A stretch of 64,000 nt of DNA from DATCHW01 sp963806045. Lineage in GTDB: Bacteria > Bacteroidota > Ignavibacteria > Tepidaquicellales > Tepidaquicellaceae. The position numbers were made by a program, and so were the translations under genes. Positions 10,067-22,296 of this stretch are shown here, piece by piece (position 1 is the first letter of the stretch; the number at the start of each line of letters is the position of its first letter). The notes under the pieces are model-generated. The model ran no database searches. It had not been told where the DNA came from and worked only from the letters and a program-made list of their open reading frames with translations. The stretch covers positions 1 to 64,000 of the forward strand of contig CAWDWP010000005.1 in NCBI GenBank assembly GCA_963806045.1. Reading direction: 5' to 3'.

Positions 10067-10983
10067 TTAATATCCAAATCTGTCATAGATTAAACCATGC
10101 CTGAGCCCTTTATCACTTACTATAAAGGAAGTTCTTTTAAATTTTTCCATTATAACTTTTATTATTAAAGCACCGGCAAGAATAACATCAGCTCTTTTTG
10201 GTTGAAGCCCTATTATCTTTTTTCTTTCCTCCAAAGATTTGGATGAAAATAAATCAATTTGCGAAATCAAATCTTTGGCAGTAATCTTACTATTATGCAC
10301 AATTCCTGAATTGTAAACTTTTAAATTGTGTTTAACTGAAGCTATATTTGAGACATTCCCGCCAATTCCGATCAATTCCGAAAAAGGTAATAATTTTTCG
10401 ATATCACATATTTCATTGGATATATATTTTTCTGCAAGATGAAGAGTAGAAACAGACACCGGAGTTTCGTAAATAGATAATCTTCTGTAATCCTTATCGC
10501 ACCAACATTAATACTGATTTTGTCGATAATCATATCACCTTTTCCAAGAATAAATTCTGTACTCCCTCCTCCGGTATCAAAAATCAGAATTTCTTTTTCT
10601 TTTATCTCTAAACCTTGCCCGGCACCTATGAACGAAAGCCGTGCTTCTTCATCTCCTGATATAACTTCAATGTCCAGACCAGTTTTATTTTTTACCTCAG
10701 AAATAAATTCAGATGAATTCCGTGCTGTTCTAATAGCCATTGTGCCAACTGCTGCAATCCCATCAACATTATTTTGTTTTGCAATTTCGATAAATTCACT
10801 AATAACTTTAACTGATGTAATTATTGACCCGGGATTTAAAAAGCCTGTTTTGTGAAGCCCTTCGCCAAGCCTGGTGATTTCTGACAGGTCGAGAATTGAA
10901 TTAAAGTTACCTTCAGTATCCTTCCCTGCAATGTATAACAGTAATGAATTAGAGCCAATGTCAATCGCAGCAAATCTTTTCAT
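10067..10983 (-). CDS. ppx: Exopolyphosphatase / Ppx-GppA phosphatase, one frameshift
   Basis: The reading gives about 305 residues of a short-form Ppx/GppA phosphatase. The N-terminal lobe has the ASKHA phosphate loop (AAIDIGSNSLLLYIAG) and the second phosphate motif (LIFDTGGGSTEFILG); the second lobe continues with GIGGNVSNIA and KRADVILAGALI. The frame breaks near 10465: DYLFTK should continue to TPVSVSTLHLAEKY, which needs one more base than is present. The family hydrolyses polyphosphate or pppGpp. It is the first gene of the ppx-DUF47-pit operon and follows a strong terminator at 11011-11040, so the promoter should be in the short gap 10984-11010. The frameshift may be a sequence error, since both halves are well conserved. 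Confidence 0.85.
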
Positions 10984-11006
10984 ATCTTCGAATTACTAAT
11001 TTTGAG

Positions 11007-11040
11007 GAAAAAAAAAGAGGGTGATTCTAATCACCCTCTT
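11007..11040 (-). terminator. Rho-independent terminator of the broken T9SS cargo gene
   Basis: On the minus strand AAGAGGGTGATT pairs perfectly with AATCACCCTCTT (arms at 11015-11026 and 11029-11040) and is followed by about ten U residues. It lies 23 bases after the stop codon of the minus-strand cargo gene and isolates it from the downstream phosphate operon. Confidence 0.9.
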
Positions 11041-11062
11041 TCAAATATTTTATATAAAAATT

Positions 11063-12125
11063 CTATTTAACGAGCATAAGTTTTTTAGTATCTGCAAATA
11101 ATTTCCCATTATCTGCGATAAAGCTCATTTTGTAGAAATACATACCGGATGCCAGTTTAGCGCCATCGAATTTAACTTCGAAAGTGCCTGCATTCATATT
11201 CTGGTCAACAAGATTTGAAACTTCTTTTCCTAATGCATTATAGACTTTCATTGTGACGAATCCGCTGGAAGGAATAGCAAACCTTATATTAGTAACAGGG
11301 TTAAATGGATTCGGATAGTTTTGTGAAAGATGCAAAATCTGACGGTACGGTATGTTCAGTAATGGTATTAACAGATGTTACTATATTTGTCCAGGTTTCT
11401 GTCATCCTTATTCCATCAACGTTTAATGTTGGTGCACTTGCAGAACTTCCTTGCCTCAATGCAATTCTACCGAGAGAAGTAGCATCACTGACGGTACCTA
11501 GTACAGGACCTAAATATGGAGTAGTAGGTTCTGTTGAAGGTAATGCTGCAGAGAAATACATAAAGTTATTTCATCATCGGTAGTCGTTCCGTGTTGAATT
11601 TATATTTTACAACACCAGAAACGTATACAGTTCCATATGTATAACCATTGTTACCATAAGACGGAATAGGCCTCCATTGCTGCACCTTTACTTAATCCAA
11701 AAGATAAAGTTCCGGATGAATCTTTAACATATACTCGTGGATCAAAATTGGTAGTGATGTAGGAGGGTCCCAAAGTAAAGAAATAATCTCCAGTTTTTGC
11801 TGTATCTAATTTTAACCATGAAGGCGGCATAAACAGATCCGGACGCAATACTATCACCGGTTAAAGTTTTATAAGCATCTTGCCCATTATTAGTCAACTA
11901 GCTGCATTTCCAATTCCTGAACCAAGGATAACCTGTATAAGTTAATCCCGGGAGAGTAACCAGATATTACGGTTTGTATTGCTCCGCTAACATTGATGCC
12001 CATCCATGAGCTCCTATTGAATCACCGCCGGGATAATTGAAGTTTTCGAGAAATATTGAGTTGTGCATTCAGACCAAATCCAAATGCAAACATAAATAAT
12101 AAGACAAATAAGAATTTAATTTTCA
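11063..12125 (-). pseudogene. T9SS cargo protein broken by many single-base indels
   Basis: Assembled across frames, this is one gene of roughly 350 residues. It has a signal peptide (MKIKFLFVLLFMFAFGFGLNAQ), then recognisable blocks: LENFNYPGGDSIGAHGW, SGYSPGLTYTGYP, NNGQDAYKTLTG, FMVKLDTAKTGDYFFTLGP, RVYVKDSSGTLSFGLSKGAA, YKFNT, TTDDEITLYVFSAALPSTEP, GRIALRQGSSASAPTLNVDGI, and a T9SS sorting domain (SQNYPNPFNPVTNIRF ... KKLMLVK). At least seven frame changes separate them. Residues inside each block look well preserved and stop codons by substitution are rare, so indels rather than general decay break it. The fold resembles a secreted beta-sandwich family common in T9SS bacteria; function unknown. 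Confidence 0.82.
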
Positions 12126-12260
12126 TAATATAAAAAAGTTTAAATAATTTAAAAATAAATAGATGATATTAATTTAATATAATTTCTATGTTATTAAATA
12201 GAAATATAAAATGCATTTTTAGAATTTATCTAAAAATGCATAAAAACAGAATATTAAAAT

Positions 12261-15200
12261 CTATTTCAGGATAACAAGTTTTTGAATGAAAGTTTCTTTT
12301 TTTGCATCACCATCTATAATAAGCTGGTATAAATAGACCCCATTCGCCATATATTCACCGTCAGTGTCCCTCCCATCCCATGAAATTTGATTATAACCAA
12401 TATTTACAGGAGCGTTAATAATTTTAACAAGTCTTCCTGAGACAGAATATATTTTTATTTTACAACCTGCCGGTCTGACTGCTCCGGCAAGATTAAAGAG
12501 AAAACTCGTTTCACTTTTCATGGGATTAGGATAGTTAACGAGATCCTTAATCGATAATTCATTGGACACAAAAACGGAATATGTTACAGTGTCTGCATTA
12601 TTGCCATCCGAAGACTTCGTTATAAACTTTAAATTATTATCACCGATTCTTAAATCAGGATAAAATGAAAGTGTATTTATACTTTTTTTATTATCATTCT
12701 TCATTTCAATATTTCTTGTATCATTATTTCTTTCATCATTGTTTCTGGCAACATTATTTCTGGCATCATTGTTATTATTCTGAACAGAGAAATATACATT
12801 ATTGATAAACACTTTAAATGTGGAAGAATCAGAAATAGCAAAGTTCAGAGTTCCGTCAACAGATTTTACCGTCATTTCGGGTTTTTGCCTTACATAATCA
12901 CCTCCCTGCAATTGTATACCGTCTGCAATTACATCTATTTTAGTTGCGCCCGCAGGATTATTTTTCATGACAATATTAATTGAAGCAGTATTATTAAAAT
13001 CATAATAATCGTTCTGTTGACCCAATGCCTTTACCTCATAATAAATTGTTACTATGTCGTAGAACTTTCTTACATTCTGGCGGAAAATAATTAACCAATA
13101 ATATGTTCTTTGGAAGTAAACATACTGTCAACATACAATGCTGCTATTTAGAGTGTCAGTTTTTAAAATATATTTCTGCCCCGAATTCGTATAAACAAAC
13201 CAGTTGCCGACCACTCCATATGCATTCGTATAACCAACATTGAAACAATTTGCATTTACTTTAATTTCGTCGCCAAATCCAATTGGAGCCCCCGGATCAC
13301 GAAAACCTATGCTGTCTATTACAAGTTCAGCGGGGGGTTGGTATCGGAATGTAAGTGATTTAAACGTCGGAGATTGTAAACCTGCAATTGTATCAATTTT
13401 TAAATTTGTCACCAGTTTCAAATTCGGGAAATTATAGGAATTCAGTGTATCAAGTGAAATAAAATTGTTATTGGTCAGATTTGAATATAGCAGCGTGGTC
13501 AGATTATTCCTGTCAATTCCATATACATCAAAAGTAATATTTGAATTCGGATAAAGGATTCGGTCCCACTGAAAATTTTTCCAGTGTTGTGCAGGCCCGA
13601 TATAACTTGTTAGTGAACCCGAAGTTGAGAATGACAGAGGATTTAACTGACTGATAGCAGGTATCCAGCCAACAGGACAACACGGATGATATTGTTCAGA
13701 AATGTCTGAAGGTCCCGCACCCAGAAAGCCGATAAAACTCCAGGTATGGAACCATCCTATGACAGGAATAGTATCCGCATATACACTTCCAAATTGTCTG
13801 AATTTATTTTTAACTGCTGCGTTAAAGCCAACTCCTCCGGGAACATAAGAAGCATTATAAACCATAAGGTAAGAGGTTGCATCGAACGTGTTAAGATAAT
13901 TTAAAACGGAATCGTTATACGAAGCATTGCTAAAAACAAAATTCCTGAATTCTCTGACTTTACCATCAAGCTTTCTGACCTTACATAAATTCAAGCCCGT
14001 ATTTGTGTCACCATCAGAAAGATACATCAAATTATTAATGACAAAATAAGAGGCTTCAAATGCGTTCATACCATAACCCTTAGCATATAAATAACTGGTA
14101 AAACTAGATAATCCGAAATTGTTTAATGAATCTATCCTGATATTGAAAAGGTTATTCGTGAATTGCCTTGAACTGTTCTTTAAAATTGTTACAATGCTAT
14201 CTGATAAGGTAAAACGACCTGATTTTGAAACAGGCATCCCTGTTATAACTTTAGAATTTTCTCCCGGTAAATCGCCTTTAGGAACTTTTTGTAATACAGG
14301 AGGCCGGTAATAAAACTTTCTGACCTGAGCCCATCCTGTAGTATCATTGTTGATTGTTACGGTAGCTCTCCAGTAATATAATATATTTGTATCAAGAACA
14401 GGAATTCTAATCTTGAATTTTGAAACAACTCCCGAATTTACTATTTTAAAATAAGTTTGTTTCATAACGGAATTAAATGTACTATTAGTGTCCAGTTCCA
14501 AAATCACTTTCACGACATTATTAATCAAATTAATCTGAGGATTAAGACCTATGAAATTAACTGAATCTGACTGTATAACCATATTATCCTCGGGCTTAAT
14601 TGGAACGTAAGAAGAGTTTTTCAGGATAATAGGAAATTCGATGACATTATTTGATTTATCATCCAGCGGATACCAGTTATCGGGATCCAAAATGACCATC
14701 ATATCGAAAATCCCGGAAGTATCAATTTTAAAATTATAATTCAGATTTGCACGATAAGAAAAAAAGTGAACTATGGTATCTTTTTGTTTATAAGTCTGAT
14801 TAAATTTTAATATTTTAAATCTTATTTTACAGGAATCAGCATAAGTTCCGAGATTCTTCGGAGTAATTGTTAATAAATCATTTTCTCCAATTGCAGGATT
14901 GGGTGATGTTAGAGTATAATCCTGTAGTTTTATGTCAAATTCCGGATGAGTAGGTAGTAAAAGCCTGGTAGCGGGATCACCAATCAGATTGTAGCAATTT
15001 AAAGTATTTCTAACCGCAAAATTCGCCGAATCATTTTTCATCAAAAGATTTGCAAATTTAACTATATCGCCCAAATACCGGCAAGAATCCTGTTTTATTG
15101 ATCGAATAAGATATCCATTAAAATCATTACCTGAACCGGAGAAACTCCAGGCAGTTGAACCTACAAAACCAACAGCACCTCCGTTCTGATTAAAGAAGAA

Positions 15201-17246
15201 AGATTCTCCAAAACTTCTTTCATCGGGAGTAGCATTTCGACCCGTAAAGCAAGTCATGCTGAAAACCGCAGGAAGTTTTAGACCATTCGTTAGAATAGAA
15301 GGGTCGTCCAAACAATTTTCCCATTTTGTGTCACCGGATTCCCCTATATAATTTATTATCAAACCTCCACGATTAATAGAATTTTCAGTGGAATCCCTGA
15401 GGTTAAAAGTAGGGTAACCAATAGAGTCATTCTTATAGATTTTAACTGGTAATGATGATATGGGAGGCGGAGTAATGTATGCATTTATAAAAGATTCTGA
15501 CTGGGCGATAAATGGAATTTGCGTAGCTCTACTGCGACCACTTGTTATAAAAATAGGTTCTTTAATCCAGGTATCTAAAGGTTGTGTTTCATAAGCAATT
15601 AATTTATCAACAGTATTTTGGGCTTCCTGAACAGTTGCTGACGGAATTCTTCCTACATCTAGCTGCCAGTAATATGTAAAAGAGTTGTATTGTAAACGAG
15701 CAAAATATCCGTCAGTGGCGGGGTTGCCATATACCGGAACCAGATTTTGATAATATTGTGATGTCGTAATATTTTTTTTGGGATCCAATGAACCTCTCCC
15801 AAATAAACACAGGAATTTAACAGGGGGAGACTGCCATATACCGGTTGCATTCACTACAAGATTTTTAATTGCAACAGGATCTTCCATCCCATAGTTAAAG
15901 ATATCATATATATCTTCGATTTCGGCTTTCTTAGATCGCAAATTACTATGAGATGCTCTGAATTGTCTTAATTGTTCTGCCTGTGATTCAAATAATTTGT
16001 TATAAACTAATAAATAATCTGCTCCGTTAGCTCCCGATACTAAATCAGGAACTTGTTTTTGTTTAATCCTGAAAGGTTTAAGAGTTATATATTTATTATA
16101 AATTTCATAATTCCCATTCGCCTTTCCGGAAAATATTAAAGTATCTGCACTAACCTGATATGTTGTAATTCTAAGATTATTTTTGACATCATAAATACTA
16201 ACGGGATTTGAATGGATTGTAACCCTTAATTTTAAAAACATTAGGAGACGCATCTGTAACAGTGGAGTTGAACCTAACAGAATTATTTTCGAATTCAAAT
16301 CTATGTGTATATGATATATCGACCATATCAAGATTCATTACTCCGGCTGAATTAGCAGCAGGAGGTGCATACCTGATAGTTACTGTATTAACACCGCTTG
16401 GATTTAAATATGAACTTGGGAACGATACTGTTGTATCTATTTTCCTGAAATCATCTGTGTAAAGTGTGTCCGGGAATGTATTATTATTTATTTTTAATAC
16501 GATGTGATGATCGTTATAAATTGTTGTATTTCGATTATCGGGATAAGCAAAGATTTTAAGAAAGCAGGTTTGAGATATTCAGAGTTTTATAAGGAGTGGA
16601 AAAGGTATCAGAAGCAGTATTCATAAAAGCCATTGATTTCCAGTACCAGCCTTCACCCTGAAATAAATCATTACTGAAATTTCTGTAATCTGTAGCTGAC
16701 CATGTTCTCTCCTAATGAGTAATATGTATCTTTTTCCGAATGAAATTTTGAAAAATAATAATCCAGCGGATACGGTGTTGATGATGGGGTAGAAAAATCC
16801 GTTAATCTTTGGCCAAAACTGCCTCCCCATCCTATCCAATAAACACTGGTATCAGAATAGATATTAATATATTCGTCTTTTGTATAATATACATTGTTAT
16901 ACGTATCATAATATTTTGTCAACCCCCCATAATTTCTTTGTCCGTAATAATCGAAATAATCAGAATCATTAAATACTCCGTCTTGCTCTCCAAAGAAATA
17001 AATCGGTACCTGGTTTCCTTTATAATAAACTTTTACTGTTCTTGGGTCAATACCTGAAGTTGTAATCCCGGCATTCTCAAAATCACTTTTTTGAATTCTG
17101 TTAATACCATTGTTAATGACATAAGTCTTGAGATAAACCTGATTTGGAGTTATCCAGTTATAGTTTTGGGCGGCTGATGTACAATAGGATAAAACTAATA
17201 TATAAAGAAATAATAGTTTTTTCAGCATTTTGTACCTTATTTTCAT
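12261..17246 (-). pseudogene. C25 (gingipain/PorU-like) peptidase, broken paralogue lacking the catalytic His
   Basis: About 1650 residues aligned by eye to the intact paralogue at 17294-22153. Segments: N-terminus 16671-17246 (signal peptide, then ITPNQVYLKTYVI and DSDYFDYYGQRNYGG), frameshifts between 16700 and 16230, a long central part 13128-16230 containing the C25 domain, a frame-scrambled stretch 13025-13128, and a C-terminal domain 12261-13025 ending YPNPMKSETSFLFNL ... KLVILK. In the C25 domain the Cys is kept (FSMTCFTG) but the catalytic His motif GHAGNETW is GESGDTKW, so His is replaced by Glu. The start may be 17228, where AAGG precedes a second ATG. Loss of His plus at least five frameshifts argues that this copy is dead as a peptidase. 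Confidence 0.85.
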
Positions 17247-17293
17247 TTAATTTTAAAAGCCTGAATACATTATATAATATAACAAGTTTTAAT

Positions 17294-20200
17294 TCACTTT
17301 AAAACGACCAATTTTTGTATAGAGCTTTCTTTTTTACTGTCACTTTCTATTAATAGTTTATAAAGATAAACTCCATTTGCTATGTTATCCCCATCCAAAT
17401 CTCTTCCATCCCATTCGATAATATTATAACCTACAGTAGCGGTAAAGAGAATTTCTTTAATCATCCTTCCTGCTACTGTATAAATTCTGATTTTACTTCG
17501 CAGGGGAGGAGTTGAACCTGAAAGTTTAAAGAGAAAACTCGTAGCTGCCCTCATCGGGTTAGGATAATTATATAAATCAAAAATCTTTAAAACGTTTTGA
17601 ACTGTTAATACATTCCGGACAGTATCTGCCTTATTTCCGCTATTATCATAAGCGATATATTCAAAAGCGTGTTCACCTTCAGACAAATTGGGTCTGAACA
17701 ATACCGATGCCTGCTGAAAATAACCTTTACTTCCGCTTAACATAAAATCAATATCCGGATTTTTCGTTCCGTTTATATAATAAGGGATATAAATATTATC
17801 AAGCTTCACTTTAATATTGCTTGTGTCTTTTATTACAATATTACTGTTATCCAAAAATTTCAAAAGTATCTGCGGTCTTGACTGAACAAAATCCCCAGAC
17901 TGCAATTTCGTACCATCATATGTAACATCCAGAAAAGGTTTTAAAGTGTCTCCGGTTATGATAAATTTCGAAACAGCATTATTATTATATGTGTAAAATT
18001 CGTTTTCTTTTTGATTGAGTTTTGCTTCATAGAATAGATATACCGTATCCTGCACTTTTTGAGGATTTCTTAACCCGGCTGTATTAAATCGAATCTGAGC
18101 TGTAAAGAAATTCCCCGGAGATAGGAATACAATACTGGTATCACTTTTAATCAACCTGGTACCGGAAGGTGAAGAAGCCGACCAATTACTAATTAACGTT
18201 TTTGCGGTTGAATATCCCTCATTATAAACATTTATTTTGAAAGTGATGCTGTCCCCTTCCAGAACTGTGGAATCACTTTTAAAGAAAGAATTGTTGTCTG
18301 GAATAATTTCACATCCGGGCTGATAGTTAATAGTAAAAGATTTCAATGTTGGAAGATTTCTACCATTGACTGTATCTATCGACATTGTAGTTTTTAATAA
18401 TAGTCCCGGATATGTTTCGGTTGATATGGTATCAAGATTTACAAAATTATTCGTAAGATTAGACAACAGTAAGCGCTGTTGATTATTCCTGTCTATTCCG
18501 ATCACATCGAATTTTAAGTTTGTAAATTGATATAAAATCTGTTGCCAGTTGAAATTAAACCATTTTGTTGCAGGTATTATCAAATTTGATATTGTTCCCG
18601 AAGGTGAGAAAAAATATGTTGTTATCAGGCTTATGGATTCAATCCATTGTCCCGCATAAGGGTGAAATTGTTCTGAAACCTGTGAAGAATTAGCTCCAAT
18701 AAATCCGATAAAACTCCAGGTATGAAAAAACCCCAATGCAGTTATACTGTCACAATAAATGCTACCAAATGTTCTGAGTTTTTGTTTTGTTAAAACATTA
18801 AAGGTATTCATCGGTGTCGGAAATGACGCATTGAGTGCCAATAAATATTGGGAAGAATCAAAAGTATTTAAAAAATTAAGAACAGAATCAGATGAAGTCG
18901 ATGTGGACATCATGAAATTTTTAAAATCCAGGATACTTCCCGTAACCTTATTCACTTTCACCATATTAAGAACCGGATTATTCCCGCCATCAATAAAGAT
19001 AGTTCTGTCACCTATAATGAAATAAGAAGCTTCAAATCCATTCGTACCAAATGAACGGACTTTCAATAATTTTTGTATTTTACTGAGACTTAAACCATTT
19101 GAATCACTCGAGATATTCTGAAGATCTGATAATGAATATTGAGAATATTTCTTCTTATTTATAGTAACAGTTGAGTCATTGATATTTGTACTTTTCAGAA
19201 ATTTTCCGTTTACCTTTTCATTGTTCTTTGCATGTGTATTTAATGTCAATTTCCTGACCTCTGACCAACCAGAACTGTCACCATTTATTACGGAATTCAT
19301 CCTCCAGAAATAGACCAGATTTGAATCTGATATTGGTATTCCGGCTTTAAAATTTGTAACAACACCTGAAGGATTATCTTTAAAATAAGTTTGCAATAAT
19401 CCTGATTTAAATGAAACTGTTGTATCTATCTGTACAAGTAATCTTATATTGTTCCCTGTAATTGGAATACCCGGATTTAATCCAACAAATTGCACGGAAT
19501 CTGTACTTAATAAAATATTATCAACCGGTTTCAAAGGAACAAAAGAAATATTTTTTAAAAGCAACGGGAAAGAAATCTGATTATTGGATTTAATATCTTT
19601 AGGATACCAGTTTTCGGGATCTAATGTTACCACCATCGAATAATTTCCTGATGAGTCTATATGGAAATTATAAACAACTGTATCATATAATTTGAAATTA
19701 TAAATCACTGTATCACGAGCTTGAAAGTTCTGATTATTTTTTATTAGACTATATCTGATTTTTAATGAATCTGCACATGTTCCTAAATTAAACGGGAAAA
19801 TTTTTAAAATAATATTTTCTCTGAGCGACGGATATGGATTTGATAACTCATAGTCTGATAATTGAATATCAAATTCGGGATTTGCGGGCACTAATAATCT
19901 TGATGCCGGGTCTCCAATCAGATTATAGCAATTTATAGTGTTTTTTGTTGTGTAACTAGCTGAATCAGGAATCATATAAAAAATTCCTTTTTTCATAATT
20001 TCCCCGATATACCTGAGAGAATCTCTTGTAAAAGCCTTTAACAAATAATCATTAAGTATATTTCCGGACGTGTTAAAACTCCATCCTGTTGAACCTATAA
20101 ACCCCAGAGCTCCTTTATTAGGGAGATTATAAAACTGTTCACCAAAACTTCTTAAATCCGTTTCGGCATTTTTACCTGTGAAACAAGTCATACTGAAGAT

Positions 20201-22153
20201 TAACGGAAGTCTGTTGCCATTGTTTAGAATATCAGGATTTTCAATTCCATTTTCCCATGTCTCATTTCCTGCGTGACCAATATAATTAACAATTGAAGCT
20301 CCCCTGTTTATCGATAATCTTATTGAATCAGCATAATTAAAGGTTACATATCCGATTGAATCATTTCGATAAATCCGGACCGGGAAAAAAGAGAATGGAC
20401 AAGGAAGTATATATTGATTAATAAAATAATTCGACTTGTTCGCGAAGTCAATTTGCTCACCTAGATTAGAACCTCCTGTTATAAATATTACATTTTTTAT
20501 CCATCTATTTAGAGGTTGGGCCGGAAAACCAATAAGTTTATTTACAATATTTGTTGCTTCATCAGTAGTGTAGCAAGGAATTCGTCCTGTAGCAACCTGA
20601 TGGAAATAAGTAAATCCAAAATCATTAAAATTTACAAAATAGCCGTCGCTGGGTGGATTTCCATATACAGGGACAAAGTTATGATAAAATGAATTATTCA
20701 GATTATTTTTTGGATCGAGAGAACCTCTTCCGAATAGACACAGAAATCTCAATTTAGGCAGCTGCCAATTCAGGTAAACATATTTAACAAATTTTCGCAA
20801 CGCAATCGGATTTTCAAGTCCGAAATTAAATATGTCATAAACATCCTCAATTTCTACTTTTTTCGAGCGTAGAGTATCAAAACCCTGATGAAATGAACGT
20901 AATTGCTCTGCCTGGTTTTCAAAAATTTTATTATACACGATCAAATAGTCAGCACCATTTGACGTCGAAACTAAATCCGGTACCTGTTTTTGTTTAATTC
21001 TGAATGGTTTTTTGGTAATGTAATTATTGATAAGGAAGTAATTTCCATTGTATTTTCCCGAATAAACCAGTGTGTCCGAACTTATTTGATACGCAGTTAT
21101 TCTATTAAAATTTTTAACATCATAGATATTTATTTCCGAAGAAGGGTTAAAATATTTAATCTTAAATATTCTTGATGTGGTATCTGTTACATTGGTAATA
21201 AAATTCACCTGATTATTTTCCAAATCGAATTTTTTAGGATAGATTAAAGTGAAATAATCAAAGAGCATTTTACCTGAATAAAGAAATGGATTTGAGTATG
21301 TAATACTTATTTGATTTACAGTACCTGCCTGTAACAGATTAGCAGGAAATGTCAGTGTTGTATCTATTCTTTCATAGTGATTTGAAAAAATTGTATCTAT
21401 TAGAATGGAATTTACTTTAATTATTAATCTGTGTTCATAAGTATAAGTCGAACTAAATGATTCCGGATACGCAAAAAGCTTTAATGAACAAAGTTGATTG
21501 GAGGAATACAACGATGGAATACTGAATGTATCTAACAGAATGTCATTTTTGGACATTTCCTTCCAGTACCAGCCTTCCCCCATAACTTTTTCCGTATTAA
21601 AATTCCGGAAGTCATTACTATTTGCATGTTCACCAAGCGAGAAATAAAGGTCCTTTTCAAATTGAATTTTAGAATAAAAATAGTTTTGAGGATAAGGAAT
21701 TGAAGAACCGGCATTGTAGATACTGTATCGGAGACCTAAGCTGCCTCCCCAATTAACCCAGTAAACATTTGTATCAGAATACTGATTAAAATATTCATTT
21801 GCAGTGTAGGCAGGAACGGTATTGCTGTTCAATTCCTGATAGGTAATAGTCAGACCGCCATAATTACGGGAACCGGAAAAATCGAAATAGTCAGAATCAT
21901 TAAATATACCATCCTGTTCACCAAAAAAATAAATCGGAATCTGATTCCCTTTATTATATACTTTAACCGTTCTCGGATCAATTTGATTTGGATTTATTCC
22001 ACCATTTATAAAATCAATTTTATTTATCCTGTAAATTCCATCATCAACTACATACATTTTCAGATATGGCGTATTAGGAGTTATCCAGGTGTAGTTTTGG
22101 GCATTGATAAAATTACTTACCAGAAATACTAATATGAGCAATAGAAACTTCAT
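17294..22153 (-). CDS. C25 family (gingipain/PorU-like) cysteine peptidase, intact
   Basis: This 1619-residue secreted protein begins with a signal peptide (MKFLLLILVFLVSNFINAQ). Residues about 1-340 form a beta-rich N-terminal region. The C25 caspase-like domain spans about 370-760, with GADYLIVYN, LCLFGRGSLDP, catalytic His in NYIGHAGNETWENG and catalytic Cys in FSMTCFTG. A long series of beta-sandwich modules follows. The C-terminus is FlgD/sorting-domain like (YNYPNPMRAATSFLFKL, ending KLVVLK). PorU, the T9SS sortase, belongs to C25, removes cargo sorting domains and attaches cargo to surface lipopolysaccharide. Whether this is PorU or a cargo peptidase is not decided by sequence; it is longer than typical PorU (~1100-1300 aa). 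It sits directly beside a glycan locus. Confidence 0.88.
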   Translation of the reverse strand: MKFLLLILVFLVSNFINAQNYTWITPNTPYLKMYVVDDGIYRINKIDFINGGINPNQIDPRTVKVYNKGNQIPIYFFGEQDGIFNDSDYFDFSGSRNYGGLTITYQELNSNTVPAYTANEYFNQYSDTNVYWVNWGGSLGLRYSIYNAGSSIPYPQNYFYSKIQFEKDLYFSLGEHANSNDFRNFNTEKVMGEGWYWKEMSKNDILLDTFSIPSLYSSNQLCSLKLFAYPESFSSTYTYEHRLIIKVNSILIDTIFSNHYERIDTTLTFPANLLQAGTVNQISITYSNPFLYSGKMLFDYFTLIYPKKFDLENNQVNFITNVTDTTSRIFKIKYFNPSSEINIYDVKNFNRITAYQISSDTLVYSGKYNGNYFLINNYITKKPFRIKQKQVPDLVSTSNGADYLIVYNKIFENQAEQLRSFHQGFDTLRSKKVEIEDVYDIFNFGLENPIALRKFVKYVYLNWQLPKLRFLCLFGRGSLDPKNNLNNSFYHNFVPVYGNPPSDGYFVNFNDFGFTYFHQVATGRIPCYTTDEATNIVNKLIGFPAQPLNRWIKNVIFITGGSNLGEQIDFANKSNYFINQYILPCPFSFFPVRIYRNDSIGYVTFNYADSIRLSINRGASIVNYIGHAGNETWENGIENPDILNNGNRLPLIFSMTCFTGKNAETDLRSFGEQFYNLPNKGALGFIGSTGWSFNTSGNILNDYLLKAFTRDSLRYIGEIMKKGIFYMIPDSASYTTKNTINCYNLIGDPASRLLVPANPEFDIQLSDYELSNPYPSLRENIILKIFPFNLGTCADSLKIRYSLIKNNQNFQARDTVIYNFKLYDTVVYNFHIDSSGNYSMVVTLDPENWYPKDIKSNNQISFPLLLKNISFVPLKPVDNILLSTDSVQFVGLNPGIPITGNNIRLLVQIDTTVSFKSGLLQTYFKDNPSGVVTNFKAGIPISDSNLVYFWRMNSVINGDSSGWSEVRKLTLNTHAKNNEKVNGKFLKSTNINDSTVTINKKKYSQYSLSDLQNISSDSNGLSLSKIQKLLKVRSFGTNGFEASYFIIGDRTIFIDGGNNPVLNMVKVNKVTGSILDFKNFMMSTSTSSDSVLNFLNTFDSSQYLLALNASFPTPMNTFNVLTKQKLRTFGSIYCDSITALGFFHTWSFIGFIGANSSQVSEQFHPYAGQWIESISLITTYFFSPSGTISNLIIPATKWFNFNWQQILYQFTNLKFDVIGIDRNNQQRLLLSNLTNNFVNLDTISTETYPGLLLKTTMSIDTVNGRNLPTLKSFTINYQPGCEIIPDNNSFFKSDSTVLEGDSITFKINVYNEGYSTAKTLISNWSASSPSGTRLIKSDTSIVFLSPGNFFTAQIRFNTAGLRNPQKVQDTVYLFYEAKLNQKENEFYTYNNNAVSKFIITGDTLKPFLDVTYDGTKLQSGDFVQSRPQILLKFLDNSNIVIKDTSNIKVKLDNIYIPYYINGTKNPDIDFMLSGSKGYFQQASVLFRPNLSEGEHAFEYIAYDNSGNKADTVRNVLTVQNVLKIFDLYNYPNPMRAATSFLFKLSGSTPPLRSKIRIYTVAGRMIKEILFTATVGYNIIEWDGRDLDGDNIANGVYLYKLLIESDSKKESSIQKLVVLK

Positions 22154-22296
22154 ATTCAGTTATCTACTTAATAAAAATTAATTTAAGTTTAAATTTAATG
22201 ACATTAAATATAAAAATGAAACTTTAAAGTATTACTATTTTATAAGTTGTAAGGGTTAATTTAATCGTATAATATCAAATGTTATACTTTTAAACT

